Shown in pieces: positions 19,050 to 30,655 of a stretch of 64,000 bases of DNA. The DNA comes from Megalonaias nervosa (Eukaryota > Mollusca > Bivalvia > Unionida > Unionidae). The notes below the pieces were generated by a model. That model saw only the letters and a program-made list of their open reading frames with translations, had not been told where the DNA came from and made no database searches. The stretch is taken from positions 1 to 64,000 of the forward strand of contig JAECUM010010951.1 of the NCBI GenBank assembly GCA_016617855.1, given 5' to 3'. The translations under genes and the position numbers were made by a program. Numbering within the stretch: the first letter of the stretch is position 1; each line of letters opens with the position of its first letter.

Positions 19050-19891
19050 TTGAATATTAAATGGCATTGTATACAACTTTAAAAGAGCAACCTGCACTAT
19101 ATAATGCTGCTGAGTTAAATAATAATATTGCTGTGACTTTTACTGAGGCGATAAAACTCTTCCTTTCATTAGGATTAAGTTCCACCGTGGGAACGTGGAT
19201 TTTCGGAAAAATACGATGCCTGTATTGTAGGTCACGAAGATAATATAACAGCGCTAAGAGAAACAGGAGTGTCTATATGCCTTTTGCTATATGGCTTTTA
19301 GGAGGAAAATATCATCCTTTGTTGTAGGACGGTCACAAAAGCGAGAACGATGACCAGGAGGAGTACTACCATATTACATGCCAGCCACACTATGTCTATG
19401 TCCTTCTCTAGTTATGGAGACCACGACAGTGGAAGTAATAAATCTTAGCGCGATGAGTATTGAGGCAATGGTAATGCCTTGTTCACGAAAAGCTTCACAA
19501 TCTTTCATTTGGATAGATCTGCCCGTCTAATCTGGGAAAACGTTTCTCTGATTGCGGTCAACTCACTCCTTATTCGAACGTTAAACATCTTCAACACATG
19601 CTGCTATGACACTCTTTCCTAAGTTGTAGCCGCTCGCTAAGCCCTTAGCCTGGGCGCAGTCTCTTCCGAGTCTAACGCAACAATCTTATCCTGAGTATTG
19701 ACCCAATGACCTAACAAGGTATTAACCCTGTTATTTAATGCTATGAAATCGCGCAGAGGGAGATCCCAATTTGGATGTTTGTCCCTACATTTTCGTTTCA
19801 GATTTGTGAGATAGCTATCTGCCCCTTCAGTAACCGGGTTCATGTCTTTAGAGGGAATTTGTGCGACGCTACTTTGTGGAATAGCGACCAT
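19050..19891 (-). pseudogene. unrecognised decayed gene, element 3
   Basis: It begins with an 84-residue open part (19891-19637: AIPQSSVAQIPSKDMNPVTE ... LPLRDFIALNNRVNTLLGHW). It continues through stops with CEAFREQGITIASILIALRF and ITSTVVVSI, a possible membrane segment. Position and direction fit the relic's leftward genes. Family not recognised. Confidence 0.3.
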
Positions 19892-20043
19892 TATCTACTC
19901 AATCGGATGTTATGTTTTCGGATGGGCTTTGATTTTCTTTTAAGGTGAAAGAAAACGTGAAAAGCATGCAGTCTTTCTAGGCTGTTAACAGAGTATGACT
20001 TTATTACAATTTCTATCCTATTTTCACGAGACGTTACCAAATA

Positions 20044-20778
20044 ATGATAGGGACCTTCTGTGTAGATATCGAAATTCAAGGGGCCATCCAGAGGACGAAC
20101 TTTGGGCTGGGTACTACATCCCAGAAGTTTGATGTGGTAACAAACGCCAACCTCGCCTACACAATAAGGAATCAATACTTGTGTGCTAGGTCGCCTTTTA
20201 TATACACCGGAGTGCTCAATTACCGCAAAGTGGAAGCAAACAATAGCGACACCGTATGGAACGTTAACCTTAACAGACCAGCCAAGTGTCTGAAGTCAGC
20301 CATCCTGTTATTAGAGGACGCAGCCACCAACGTATCTTTCAGGACAGGTAATGGAAACTTGTTGAAACCCTCATCTATATGACCGTTCTTTTTGATGGGT
20401 TCCCTAGAAAGGTCTTTGCACAATAGCAGGTAGGGTACCGGAAATCTTAGAAAGCCTTTTGGATATTTGCTCAAAGATACGGAATTCTCATTAATGGACG
20501 TAGGGACCTTCAACCAGAACATATTTACCTTGGTCCTGGATATGAGGTGCAAGGAAGATCCTTCCCTTCATTCGTCGGATAGGCGCATGGAAAAAGCCTG
20601 TGATTGGTTAAAGATCTATATAGAAAAGACATCACTGTCGGCCGGAGTTCATTCTTCACGACAGAACATTTATTGTTGGGTTGCGACAAAAGGATTCCGC
20701 TCCTACAAACGTGGCCTTTATGAGCCTACACACTGGTATAATGGGTTGTCATGCAAATTTATACTGCCGTTACAATAG
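20044..20778 (+). pseudogene. capsid-like protein relic, element 3
   Basis: Open from 20044 to 20382 (GVLNYRKVEANNSDTVWNVN, RPAKCLKSAILLLEDAATN). After a shift it reads VETLIYMTVLFDGFPRKVFAQ. From 20467 it reads EFSLMDVGTFNQNIFTLVLD and RMEKACDWLKIYIEKTS. The succession of an 'RP..SLK.ILLLFED' block, 'I..V.V...G.P...(Y/F)AQ' and 'N...LVLDMR' is what I associate with the F54H12.2-like structural protein of invertebrate Polintons. That is family recollection, unverified, and it is a different capsid lineage from elements 1 and 2. Confidence 0.45.
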
Positions 20779-21037
20779 ACTTTCGAGATAATACCTCATG
20801 GGTGAGGTCAAAGACATATTTAGGATGCTCTCAAAGAGAATGTGATTGAAGCTAAAGACCGACAGGAGGCCACACATTTTTAAACTGTGAAGGCTATGGC
20901 TAGGTCATACCTCAAACAGATCCTCCTGCATACTTATCTGTTTCTCACTGATAGGCAATAACGTTCGGCTCCATCTGTTATATATAATGGATTATGCGCT
21001 GACAAAAGGCTCACTGCTCTGCCTGATGTGGCAAGTA
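20779..21037. other. spacer within the relic
   Basis: No coding signal recognised. Confidence 0.4.
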
Positions 21038-21109
21038 CTTAAAGGATTAAGCATAATACAGAAATCAATCAGTCTTAAAGGATTAAGCATAATATAGAAA
21101 TCAATCAGT
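21038..21109 (+). repeat. 36-bp tandem duplication
   Basis: CTTAAAGGATTAAGCATAAT plus the next 16 bases occurs twice in direct tandem with one mismatch. Confidence 0.9.
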
Positions 21110-21111
21110 CT

Positions 21112-22015
21112 CCTACGTAACATTGCTAAAATAGGTGTCATCGATTTCGATAGAATGCAAGTGCTGAGCCAATTCTCTCTCCCGTCCGAGCAAGAGTGCG
21201 ATGACGCCGTTATGCAGCGTTATCGCTTTACAGAAAAGGAAGATCCAAAGATTATCTTCTCGAGCCCAGACTCCGGCTGATGTAGCAGATATGGATCCAA
21301 CAAGGATAGGCGCAAAGATTACCGTCTCTGTAACACTCATCGATCTATACTCAGCGTCAGTAGGGCGCTTCCTTCCTAAAGATGGCTGGGATCAACTGGG
21401 TACCAAACTTCGAACCGACAGCGGTACTGGCCGCATTTCTATCCACTATACCTGCTACGGGACCGTCTTCGGAACTGAAGAAGTCAGACCAAAAATTGGA
21501 AACCGTTGACAAAGAAAAACCATCCAGGTAGATTCTTGGCTCTTACATTGTTTGCAGCTGAAATGCGCCAATGCCGAATGGCTCCTAGACCTGTTCAGCC
21601 AGATAAATTTAAGTTATATATTTTAATTATGGGTGTCGTTGTAGGCATGCTATTGTATATATCCGCCCTAAATTCCAATCATCCCGCTGTCGGATCTACT
21701 CTTATTCAACCTCTTATTGTGGCAGCAAAAGTCTGGCAGAGCGCATCCACCGATTCGATAGTTCAGCGTCTCCAGACGGCTTTGTCACAATCAGGTGCTC
21801 TGGTTTCTCCTTCGGAAATGAGCATGAAAGTGATAGGTGACGTACTGCTCTCACTCGTTACTGCCTCGCTGATTAATTTGGTGTGGTCACAGGCTCTGGT
21901 CACGACCTCGTCGGGCAGGATACATTTTGTAGTGTCCAACATGGATATGCTAGTTTTTTTTTTCTTCAGGATATATAACCGAATTGGTGACATTTGTTAC
22001 GTATTCCGATGCTAG
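21112..22015 (+). pseudogene. unrecognised decayed ORFs, element 3
   Basis: Three overlapping frames. 21112-21281 is acidic (SEQECDDAVMQRYRFTEKED). 21201-21509 contains GAKITVSVTLIDLYSASVGR. 21506-22015 has a hydrophobic segment LYILIMGVVVGMLLYISAL and a second at LVFFFFRIY. They are probably pieces of one or two structural genes, family unknown. Confidence 0.25.
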
Positions 22016-22079
22016 TATGGCGGAACTAATTTTTCTTTGTAAAGCTCTTGAGGTATAGCATATACATAATATCAGCCTT

Positions 22080-22600
22080 GACGGTGGGTCTTGTTATCGT
22101 AAACGTCGTACTTCAAATATTTCGATCAACCGAAGACTGTCTGGCCAGTTTATTTCGGCCGGTTTAAACTGAGCCTGGATTTCATCGTATGTGCGGCCAC
22201 GAAGTTTCGACCTCCCAGCTTAGTAACGAGGCCTCTCAGGTATAGCCATTATTCCTGGACGGTTATACACTCTGGGGCTAGTGGGTAGGCGCTGTAGGCA
22301 TCATGCGGCTCTCCAGATATTCCAGATCAACCTCGAGAAAGTAGTCCTTGACAACGTCTGGGGATCTTCACCTTGTCCCATCAAATGAATCCAGTGGGAA
22401 GGCACATCATAGAGGCTGTTTGATTGGTGTAGAGGATCCATCTGGTGGGTTAGGACCATCAAAATCCTACCTAGGGCGCCTCTCTCGAAAATAGGTGGAT
22501 AGCAGTGTCTGTAAGCAACTCAGTCTCTTCGCTCGTCGCTTTAAAAGTGTGTTCCAACTCATTCTAAAGGTTTTCAGGTAGTGGTATGGTCTGTGCCATA
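22080..22600 (-). pseudogene. family B DNA polymerase relic, element 3
   Basis: The minus strand reads ETELLTDTAIHLFSREAP, then the key block DVVKDYFLEVDLEYLE followed after one frameshift by PHDAYSAYPLAPECITVQE. This matches element 2's polymerase NFVEVDLDYPISLHDLHNGYPF, just downstream of motif A. A motif A remnant may be SNSLYDVPSHW. A possible motif B remnant TGQTVFG lies near 22140. The rest of the gene is missing or unreadable. Confidence 0.55.
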
Positions 22601-23172
22601 CTTTTCAAAAAAAGGTGTCTCGGAAAGCTTCAGTTCATCAGCCATAAGGAGCAAATCTCTCTTAGAGCAGATGTCGTGATTGTTCAACCATGGTATTTCA
22701 GCCAAAGTTATTCATATGCGACTGTTGTGAATAAATGACCAAAAGTGAAGAAAGAAGAAAGAGTTAGAATATATTAAAAACACAAAAATGGATGGTGTGA
22801 GGGTTAGGTATAGAGTTATATGGACGGAAGAAGGGACGAAACTGACCAAATACTTACGTAACTTAGAAAATAGAAATTACGTGAATACAATGATGCCGCC
22901 TCTTTCTGAAAATAATGCGTTTTTTAAGAGACAGTCAAAACGAAAATTTGGATGAAGGAAAAGGCTTGATATGAACTGATATAAAAAGCATGATACTAGT
23001 TTTGCCGATCTTGAAACACTGCCTAGCTATTCTAAAATTCATGGGCTGAATACTTTACACAAATATTCCTTAAATGGTCATGTATCACATATTGAAGCCG
23101 TATAGTTTTAAACCAGAAATGCCAAATAAAAACCATCTAATGAATTCACCATAACTTTTGTATTGTTTTTGG

Positions 23173-23448
23173 ACGGCTATTGGAAGGATTTTAGAGAGGG
23201 CTATTATCTCTGAGTATAAACTTGGGTTATTATCATCCCAAAGAAAGAATTAGCAATTATAAAGAGAACATAAAAATGTATATGATTTGGGGTGTTATAT
23301 CGAAAAGCACAATATTCATAAATTACTTAATTTAAACGCATTTGAAGCAGATGCAATTATGAAGAACCTGGAATCATTTAGACAACACTTTAATTTTAAT
23401 CGGAGCAATGTATTTTGTGCAACTACTAATGAAGTCTCTTATGAATGA
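23173..23448 (+). pseudogene. decayed coding fragment of unknown origin
   Basis: One frame stays open over about 92 codons apart from two nonsense codons: GRILERAIISEYKLGLLSSQ, then EKHNIHKLLNLNAFEADAIM and KNLESFRQHFNFNRSNVF. Composition is protein-like. It could be a transposon or gene fragment; not recognised. Confidence 0.3.
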
Positions 23449-25153
23449 ATTACCAAATATATGAAATGTGATAAAAAGCTATATCGGCTATTTTTTTATT
23501 ACAATTCACCTTTGAAGTCCAGGAAGTGAAAATGACTAAGTGAAGCTAACAGTTTTTGGACAGTTGCACATTAGTAGCTAGGACAAGCTGCATACTTATT
23601 AACCCATACCACACCTGTCAATCACACACCAAAATAAAGAGAAAAAGTTCTTATAACAATACCAAATATATACAAGGTCATTTTTAAATGTCCAATAATA
23701 TAACCAGTGAGGAAAGCCAGGCAAATTATTATTTTGTTTTAAATCTATCCTTATGTACAATACGAAACTGTAGAGCGCCACCTATTGGCTTGGTATCGTG
23801 AGATGATGTACACAATAATTTTCCCCATATAGCATTAGCCGGTGTGCATCGGTTTTAGCCCAGATGATAAAAATAATGATATTGCAGAATAAACATCGGT
23901 AGTTTAATATATTTTTTTCAACATGCTATTGGCATGTATGTTACTCATGGTTTCTTTTTCGGAGAGATCTTTAATTCTGCTTATCAATATTCCAAGTTGT
24001 TCACCCTTAGTATGAATATTGAAATAAAACAAAGGTGGTTTGAATCGGAAGTAAACATATTGTCCAGAATATAAGCTTAATTTAATAATTTTCATGTGAA
24101 TGAAACATAAAAGAAAAGGGGACTTGGGGTGGCTTTGTGATGAAAGACGCTAGACAATACAGATAACACACATCTCACCTCTGTCAGAGAATGGCGAAGA
24201 ACCGATGGTGAATGGTTCTTACGAGCTACTGGATTCTTCCACCACCAAATGTACAGGCTACGAAGTATAGCATATAACATGATGAAAAATTGCGTTAAAC
24301 ACACAAGAACGTAGACACTCCCCCACCCCCTGACAATAACTCCTTCGGTGTACGGTATGTCCTCAGAAGTCTCAAAATATCAGGAGAGTTTAGAAACCCA
24401 TTTTAAAAAGATCGTTGCTTCTAAAACTAAAGATTTCTGTCAGTTTGATTCATTTTAATCTCGAGCTTTTGGTTCGGTATTTGTAATATCACTAAGACGA
24501 TAAAATGAAACTAAACTTATTTTAGCAAGAGTCGATAAGTGTAGAGCGCCACTCATATGGCCATGTACCTGAATGACAGGGTTACATCAGTCTGGTTGAT
24601 CAGACATAATCTGACACTCACCGAAATAAGATAGAAACACCAAACTCACTGCATACATAAACTTGCGAAATAACAAATCGTACGCTGAAAACATAAATTT
24701 GTAAAAACAAGTGACGAAAATGCGTGAGAAAAGCCGAAAAGGTTTCAAAAAAATAGCACATCAATAAACGTTTTTTCAAATAATTTAGAAATAATTTAAT
24801 TTTTTATTTTTATGTGGTGTCATGTATATCACAATAAAATGTTTATTATCATTCATGATTATGCCAAGTTAATAGCATTTTAAATACTAATTTTATTTAT
24901 GTATAGATTTGCAATCTTAGAAGAGATCGTTATTGTATTAAGTGTGTAAAACCCATTCATGGGTTTCAAGATGGGGTAGTACTATTAAATCAAGGTCAAC
25001 ATCAAGTGATCCAATTTCGGGACATGAGTCCTAAAAGGCCGCTATGATCTAATTTCTGATTGTTTACCATCTGATCTTGCTTACTAATTAAAATCATTTT
25101 GTAAAGAATATGCATAATTCGTTTGTCTCTGTATTGCGTATTAGTTATATATA

Positions 25154-25290
25154 TACCAACCAGCAACAACAACAGCAACAGCAACATATATATACTATAT
25201 ACCTTATATATATATGCTTATGCTTGCTGCTTGCCTGCTCTTTCTTATATATATATATACTGCTTAACATATATATATATAATATCATAC
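25154..25290. repeat. CAA/CAG and TA simple repeats
   Basis: A short CAA/CAG-type stretch is followed by several TA dinucleotide runs with TGCTTGCTGCTTGCCTGC between them. Confidence 0.8.
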
Positions 25291-26569
25291 ATTCAAATGG
25301 GTAGCAAATTACGCAGCAAATGAGCACCATGTGATTACTCATGGACAAATCGCGCCACTAAGACATTGCGGACGAAACAGTTGGTTCTAATGTCGACAAC
25401 TGAAACAATACTGCCACACCTACAATGTTAGAAACATAATGGCGATGTTGAAACAAATTCGGTAGCTATCATGTTTCTCTGAGAGAAGAGCTTGTATAAG
25501 ATAAAATTGTTTCCATTTGCAACATGAACTACACCTGTTCACACAATGATCCGTGTTCGTAGCTGATAATAAATTCAAAAGTATGGCGCGAGCCGCATTC
25601 TTGAAAAAAGGAGTGGTGTGAGATATCTATCGGACCAAACAGCGTACAAACCATGTAACTTGAAAGCAATATCCGACCAACTTGTGCTTAAACTAATCAA
25701 CCGTTCACTTTTTCTATTCAGTTCATACTTCAATTGAGCAAACAACGTGATCACATATGTCTGTACATTCATAAACTAGTCTATGCAAAGATTATGGAGG
25801 ATTCACGTGGACTGACTGGTTGACAGTTTAGGAGAGTTCAAATATGACGTCCGACTTAAATATTTGAAGCAAGCGAAGGCAACACATATTATAGAAGAAG
25901 ATGATGGAAATGTGAACAAGTTATTAATATTGTTATTATAATTATCATTGACATCATCGGCAAAGTCGTTGTTATTCCTAACGTTCTTTAGATAACCGTT
26001 CAGAGAAATAAAAGAAGCTACAAGAAATTGAATCGAGATTTATAACGCATAAGCACTAGAAAAACTTGAAACAAATATAGTCGGTCGTTTTTGGGACTAA
26101 CCCATAAATTCCAGTGCCAGAAAAGACACAACAAATACAGCTTATAGTTGGTAAAAACCAATCCACTCTGCCCTCCCGCAAATGAAAAGAAAAGAAATTA
26201 TCCATGCTGGAATGTTTGATTATCATACAACTAAATGGCAACAATGTACAATTATGGGGAAAATCCATGGATTGAACTTGTACACATAATGTTCACATGT
26301 CAAAGTGTGAACACCTGTTTTATTTATGATATCCAGTTCTTTGCAAATAATAAAAAGAACCCTAAAATTTAGATACGTTTATAATCTTCTGATTATAAAG
26401 TTGAACGTTTACAACAGTACAGAGTGTTGATCTTTCAACAGTCTTTTGCTGAATCCCAATAATATAATTCCAAGTTTGAATTCAGTATAAATTCCAGTGA
26501 ATGTCATTATCAAAGAATTTGATCAGAGCACTTTTGTATCTCCAAAGAAAATAACCACTTGAATGTTGC

Positions 26570-26829
26570 AGTAGTAAGGGAAAACAAGGATTCTAGCTCA
26601 AGACCTCTATCCCAGGTCCCACCCACATCCAAACAAATACAAATTCCCACCCCAGGGACCCACCCGCCCCGGATAAACAATTTTGTTTTCTCAAAATGAT
26701 GATAAGATTTCTGGCTCAAGTTTATTTAGTTTATTATTGTATTATTGTTAGATAAAATTGATTAGGGAAGATTAAAGGCATTGTTTGAGATTATTCTATT
26801 TCTAAAGTTTAGACAAAATTTCATACCCT
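26570..26829 (+). repeat. element 2 left terminal inverted repeat
   Basis: AGTAGTAAGGGAAAACAAGG onward matches the right end inverted through about 26760. After an insertion, TTAGACAAAATTTCATACC (about 26811-26829) matches 43631-43650 as well. Confidence 0.9.
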
Positions 26830-27317
26830 ATCATCACCATATTTTGTTTGATAATTATTTTTATATTTGTTAACTCTCATTGGTAGAATATCTGTTAATA
26901 TGCTGTCAATAATACGAATCTTGCGTATTAAATCGTCCATATCATATTTTATACCTCGCAAATAAGATCGTATCTGATCAAGCAAATTTTTATAAGTAAT
27001 ACTTGCTGTTTTACAAGCATTTGTTTGGTCTCAAGCCGAGGTTCAATTTTTTTACACGCTGTTACAAGAGAAACACGAACACCATATATTATTAACAAAA
27101 ACGGACTTAATGATGCTCCACTTGAGATTATACCAGAGCTAATCATTAGCAGTGGTAAATATGATATTACTGGAAGTATTCTACTATAATATTTGTAACA
27201 TTGTTTTACACACCAAAGTTTTTTATGATAATATCTGTAATATTGCATTAGAGTGTCAACATCTTGTTTTGGAATTTCCTTTGAAATATGATTGAAATTG
27301 CTGATCTGTTTTTTCAT
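26821..27317 (-). pseudogene. conserved membrane protein, element 2
   Basis: Open from 27317 (MKKQISNFNHISKEIPKQDV). An N-terminal coil (QYYRYYHKKLWCVKQCYKYY) is followed by a long hydrophobic region (ILPVISYLPLLMISSGIISS, LSPFLLIIYGVRVSLVTA). A frameshift near 27030 then leads into a C-terminal coil (SITYKNLLDQIRSYLRGI, IDSILTDILP) ending at 26821. Layout matches the element 1 protein at 8654-9149. It is the outermost gene of the element, next to the terminal repeat. Confidence 0.6.
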
Positions 27318-27340
27318 TATACAATATTTGTTTACAATTT

Positions 27341-28080
27341 TTATACAATATTAAAAACTCTAGTACCAACAATCAAATCAAGAAACTCACGAAACTTATT
27401 ATTGTTAGGATCATCTATAAAATCTCTGTACTTGACATAAACATCTGACGAAGTATCATTGTATCGTTTATCTGTTAGTACTTCATTTTTCTTTAACCAA
27501 CTGTAGGAATCAAACGTGTTTTCTACTTCACGTTCATGCAAATCTGCTTTATTTACCAAATTACCGTATTCTCTTTCTGTTTCATCAATAAACCCTAGTA
27601 CCGAGCTTATTTGAGCCAACGTAAAATTTTTGAGAACAAGTTGTTTTCTGATAATTGCATATGCGACTATAACATTTATTAGCATTACCTTTCGGAGTCT
27701 GTCTCTATAAATTACGACAATATTAAAAACAGAAGCTACTTTCCGCATTAATTTTTCATATGGTTCCGTGAGTATTTTCTCGATTTCATTGTAATAATTT
27801 CGTACTGATAATTGTCTAGAGCGTTGGAGCAATGGAAGTGAAACATCATCTTCTTCAATTATGTCGTAATAAGAATCAATTTGTTCCAACTTTGTTTGTG
27901 CTACTTCTTCAAAAACTTTTCTCGCTCAACATCGTTGAGATTACTAATTTCATCGTCAAGATCTTTGATTATATTCAGAGATCTGTCAACTATAATAGGA
28001 TCGAATTCGGGTTTACCACGTATCATTGGTAGAATTGCCTTTGAGTATACTTTCATAATTAACGTTGTATTCTCTGCCAT
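27341..28080 (-). pseudogene. unknown helical protein, element 2
   Basis: ATG at 28080 (MAENTTLIMKVYSKAILPMI). It stays open to a frameshift near 27915, then 182 residues from about 27889 to 27341. The product is long, charged and helical (DDEISNLNDVEREKF; YYNEIEKILTEPYEKLMRKV; DETEREYGNLVNKADLHERE). One moderately hydrophobic stretch occurs (KVMLINVIVAYAIIRK). It may be the counterpart of element 1's 9744-10366 by position near the membrane protein, but alignment is not convincing. Confidence 0.5.
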
Positions 28081-28283
28081 TGTAACGTTTTAACTAGGGT
28101 TTCCTTGTCGTGGTAGTACATACCGAGATAATTAAAAATTTCTAGTGTTAAAAATCTATTGTGTACCTTCCTGTTCCTTCTGATTCCTAATATCCTAGAT
28201 TCCGCTAGTTTGTTGAGACGATTACAGTTATCGTTTATTTTTTCCTTCTGTGCTATTCGTGATTTTAATAAGCCTGATCTCAT
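28059..28283 (-). CDS. small basic ORF, element 2
   Basis: About 74 residues from ATG 28283 (MRSGLLKSRIAQKEKINDNC), basic and helical. Its 3' end overlaps the start of the next gene on the same strand, as expected for a compact viral transcript. No family recognised. Confidence 0.4.
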   Translation of the reverse strand: MRSGLLKSRIAQKEKINDNCNRLNKLAESRILGIRRNRKVHNRFLTLEIFNYLGMYYHDKETLVKTLQWQRIQR

Positions 28284-28285
28284 TA

Positions 28286-28634
28286 TCAAATCAATATTTT
28301 AAAATCAAGCTCAAGCCATATTTTTTTAAACAGAGTTTCAACTTGTTTTTGTTCTTCTTGACAATCGTCAGGATGACAGTATCTACTTATAATATCAAAG
28401 TTCTCTATTGATTTTATTAGTTGTGGTCCTCGCATATACATAACACGAAAAAAAAATTTTCTTCTTCTGACAATGGAGAATTTATCATTGTAATTTTAAA
28501 AATTTTTCATAGTATTTATCGCACGTGCCGCTAGTGATTCGTTTCCAACATCTTTTTGGGGGTTAAAAATATTATCATAAAATTCTCTTGCAATGGTTAT
28601 AATTGGTGGTTCTAACAGTCTTTTCTAGCATTAG
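28286..28634 (-). pseudogene. small gene with one internal stop, element 2
   Basis: The frame reads LLEPPIITIAREFYDNIFNP ... AARAINTMKNF, a TAA, then NYNDKFSIVRRRKFFFRVMY and PQLIKSIENFDIISRYCHPD to the stop at 28286. An ATG (MLEKTV) lies just upstream in another frame. About 115 codons; unknown. Confidence 0.4.
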
Positions 28635-28641
28635 ATTAAAT

Positions 28642-29903
28642 TTAATCATCGAGTGTGTATATATGAAATGCTCTCAGTCCTGGAAACGGACTTTCAGCAG
28701 TGACAACATAAACTAGAAAGTACAAGTACTTGTTAAGGGTCTTTTCTGTCGGAATTGTAAAATATTGAGTTGTTGAAATATACGTGTTCTCTGTGCTATT
28801 CAATGTTGCCCAGTTGATATCATCGTTTGATCCCTCCAATCGCCAATTATAAATTTTCCCAACACTAGAGTTTAATCGACCGCGCAGATGAAATTGCCAA
28901 ATAGCAACTGCAATAGGACATTTAATTTTAATCCAAAAGTTATCAACTTCTCCGTTAGTCGTCCATTCTTGTCTATCAGAGAAAGCGTAATGAGGGTAAT
29001 TTTCAGGACAATGTGTCGATCCGCTTACCTCAAACCCAACTTGGTTATCAGTTGCTTTAACAAGTGTTGGAATATATCCAACATGGTTTTTGGTTCGTTT
29101 TATATCACCACTAGATATGCTATCAATGTACGCCTTATTTGTCATCAGATCATTAGGGTTAACTGGAACATATGTCGTCGTTATTTTCTTATTTCTCATA
29201 TTTATATTACCTGACATTGGTCCACCGGATCGTTTTAAATACGGGGTGAGTTCCTCTTTTAACTGAGCGTAACTAATAGCATCAGTCTCATTAGCTGGTG
29301 GTGAGGTTGTCGGTAATCCAGTTATTTTTGAGTTATAGCTAATTATCAGGTTACCTATCATTGTGTCTCCGGTCTTATTAATCTTGTTATCGTCAACGGA
29401 TTTTAGTTGCGCATCACTTACAGCTTGTGTAGTATTAACATTTGCTGGTGGATACGCAGTTTCCAGCCCAATAATTTTTTTACTCGACATATTAATATTA
29501 CCTGTAACCGTTCCACCTGTTTTATCAAGCTTGTTATTGTCCACACACTTCAACTGTAAATACCTTACCGCTTGGGTTTGATTTCAGTTTGCTGGTGAAT
29601 ATGCGGTTTCCAAATTAATTTTATTTTTCCTGACATATCCAAGTTACCGCTGAAAGTTCCTCCCGTCAGTGATAGTTTGTTATTATCTATCGTTTTTAGT
29701 TGTATCTTACCGCTTGAGTAAGGTCGACCTTTGGTGGCGGATAATCTACTTCTAAACCAAGTATTCGCTGATTCGACAGCATCAAAATATCTGTCATTGT
29801 GTAGCCGGTTTTTTTTTATTAATGATGATGTATCAGTTATTATTGGTTCGTCAGCGGAAACAGATCCCGTGAGCGATGTTCCAAGCTTTGTATAATAACT
29901 CAT
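28642..29903 (-). pseudogene. fibre-like protein with discoidin-like head, element 2
   Basis: ATG at 29903 (MSYYTKLGTSLTGSVSADEP). There follow about five shaft repeats of roughly 45 residues, with consensus KTGGTVTGNINMSSKKIIGL and then PPAN...TQAVSDAQLK. The first repeat is off-frame because of an A run near 29815, and there is another break near 29560. The open C-terminal part (29553-28642) ends in a jelly-roll-like domain (IWQFHLRGRLNSSVGKIYNW, RLEGSNDDINWATLNS) resembling discoidin/F5-8C carbohydrate-binding modules. Such a head would bind host glycans. Element 1's fibre has a different head. Confidence 0.75.
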
Positions 29904-29941
29904 ATTATATAAATTATATAACATAAAATTATTAAACAACA

Positions 29942-30617
29942 GTGGCGAAGTCAACGATATTAAATTTTGACACCGAACGATTACTCCAACATAAACATAA
30001 TAACGAACTTCCAGATTGTCATTATCTTATTGTTGGTCGTACAGGCTCTGGTAAAACAAATTTATTATTAAATCTCTTACTCAACGATATCTTTAACAAC
30101 GATAGGGTATATATTTACACAATTAACCCACAACAGGATAAATACGAATTATTGAGCGAGTACAACGATAAACTTCGTGATGAGCTTGACGCTGACGATG
30201 ATATATTTTTAATAAAACAACCAGAGGAATTAATTCCAGTTGACGAACTTAATTCGTCCGACCATAAAATAATTGTATTTGACGATATTCCCCTAACGAC
30301 GAGGAGATGAATAAGATTAAGTCGTATTTTTCGTTATCTAGTAACAAAAAATGTAATTCGATTTATCTAGCGCAAGGCTTTTATAACGTTGACAGATTTA
30401 TTAGGCGAAATACGGGATGTTTTATATTATTTCCTGGACTCGATAATATTGATGTTAGAAATATTGCAAACGAGCAATGCGGTGATGTAACAAAAGATAA
30501 ACTTATAGAACTATATCATCAAGCAACTAAAGACAAATGCAATTTTCTTTTTATTTGATAAACTAGCGCGTGATCCAGCTAAGATGTTCCGTTGTTGTAT
30601 CGACACATTTCTATAGA
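29942..30617 (+). pseudogene. FtsK/HerA-type packaging ATPase, element 2
   Basis: Walker A YLIVGRTGSGKTNLLLNLLL and Walker B HKIIVFDDIPLT are intact in the first open part (29942-30310; the track begins at GTG, so the original ATG is lost or altered). A frameshift near 30300 leads into MNKIKSYFSLSSNKKCNSIY, LAQGFYNVDRFIRRNTGCFI (30307-30558). A second shift near 30550 gives KLARDPAKMFRCCIDTFL. It is homologous to the element 1 ATPase at 15304-15972. It diverges from the fibre gene across about 38 bp of very AT-rich DNA. Confidence 0.8.
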
Positions 30618-30655
30618 CGAATTTTATAGAGCGTAAAAAAAAAATAAAATAAACA

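Larger units (their letters stand above)
16253..22640. mobile_element. Element 3: old Polinton-like relic
   Basis: This stretch has no intact gene, but several short blocks match the viral gene set: a membrane protein (16940-17545 -), a fibre with a DPQDAATKAYL motif (17708-18250 -), a capsid-like protein (20044-20778 +) and a family B polymerase (22080-22600 -). Stops and shifts are dense, so it is older than elements 1 and 2. No terminal repeats were found and the boundaries are approximate. Confidence 0.6.
22640..26569. other. AT-rich intergenic DNA
   Basis: No intact gene. One decayed coding fragment (23173-23448) and short simple repeats are listed separately. A short sequence TGTAGAGCGCCAC occurs near 23769 and 24540 and may belong to an old dispersed repeat. 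Otherwise I see nothing. Confidence 0.5.
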
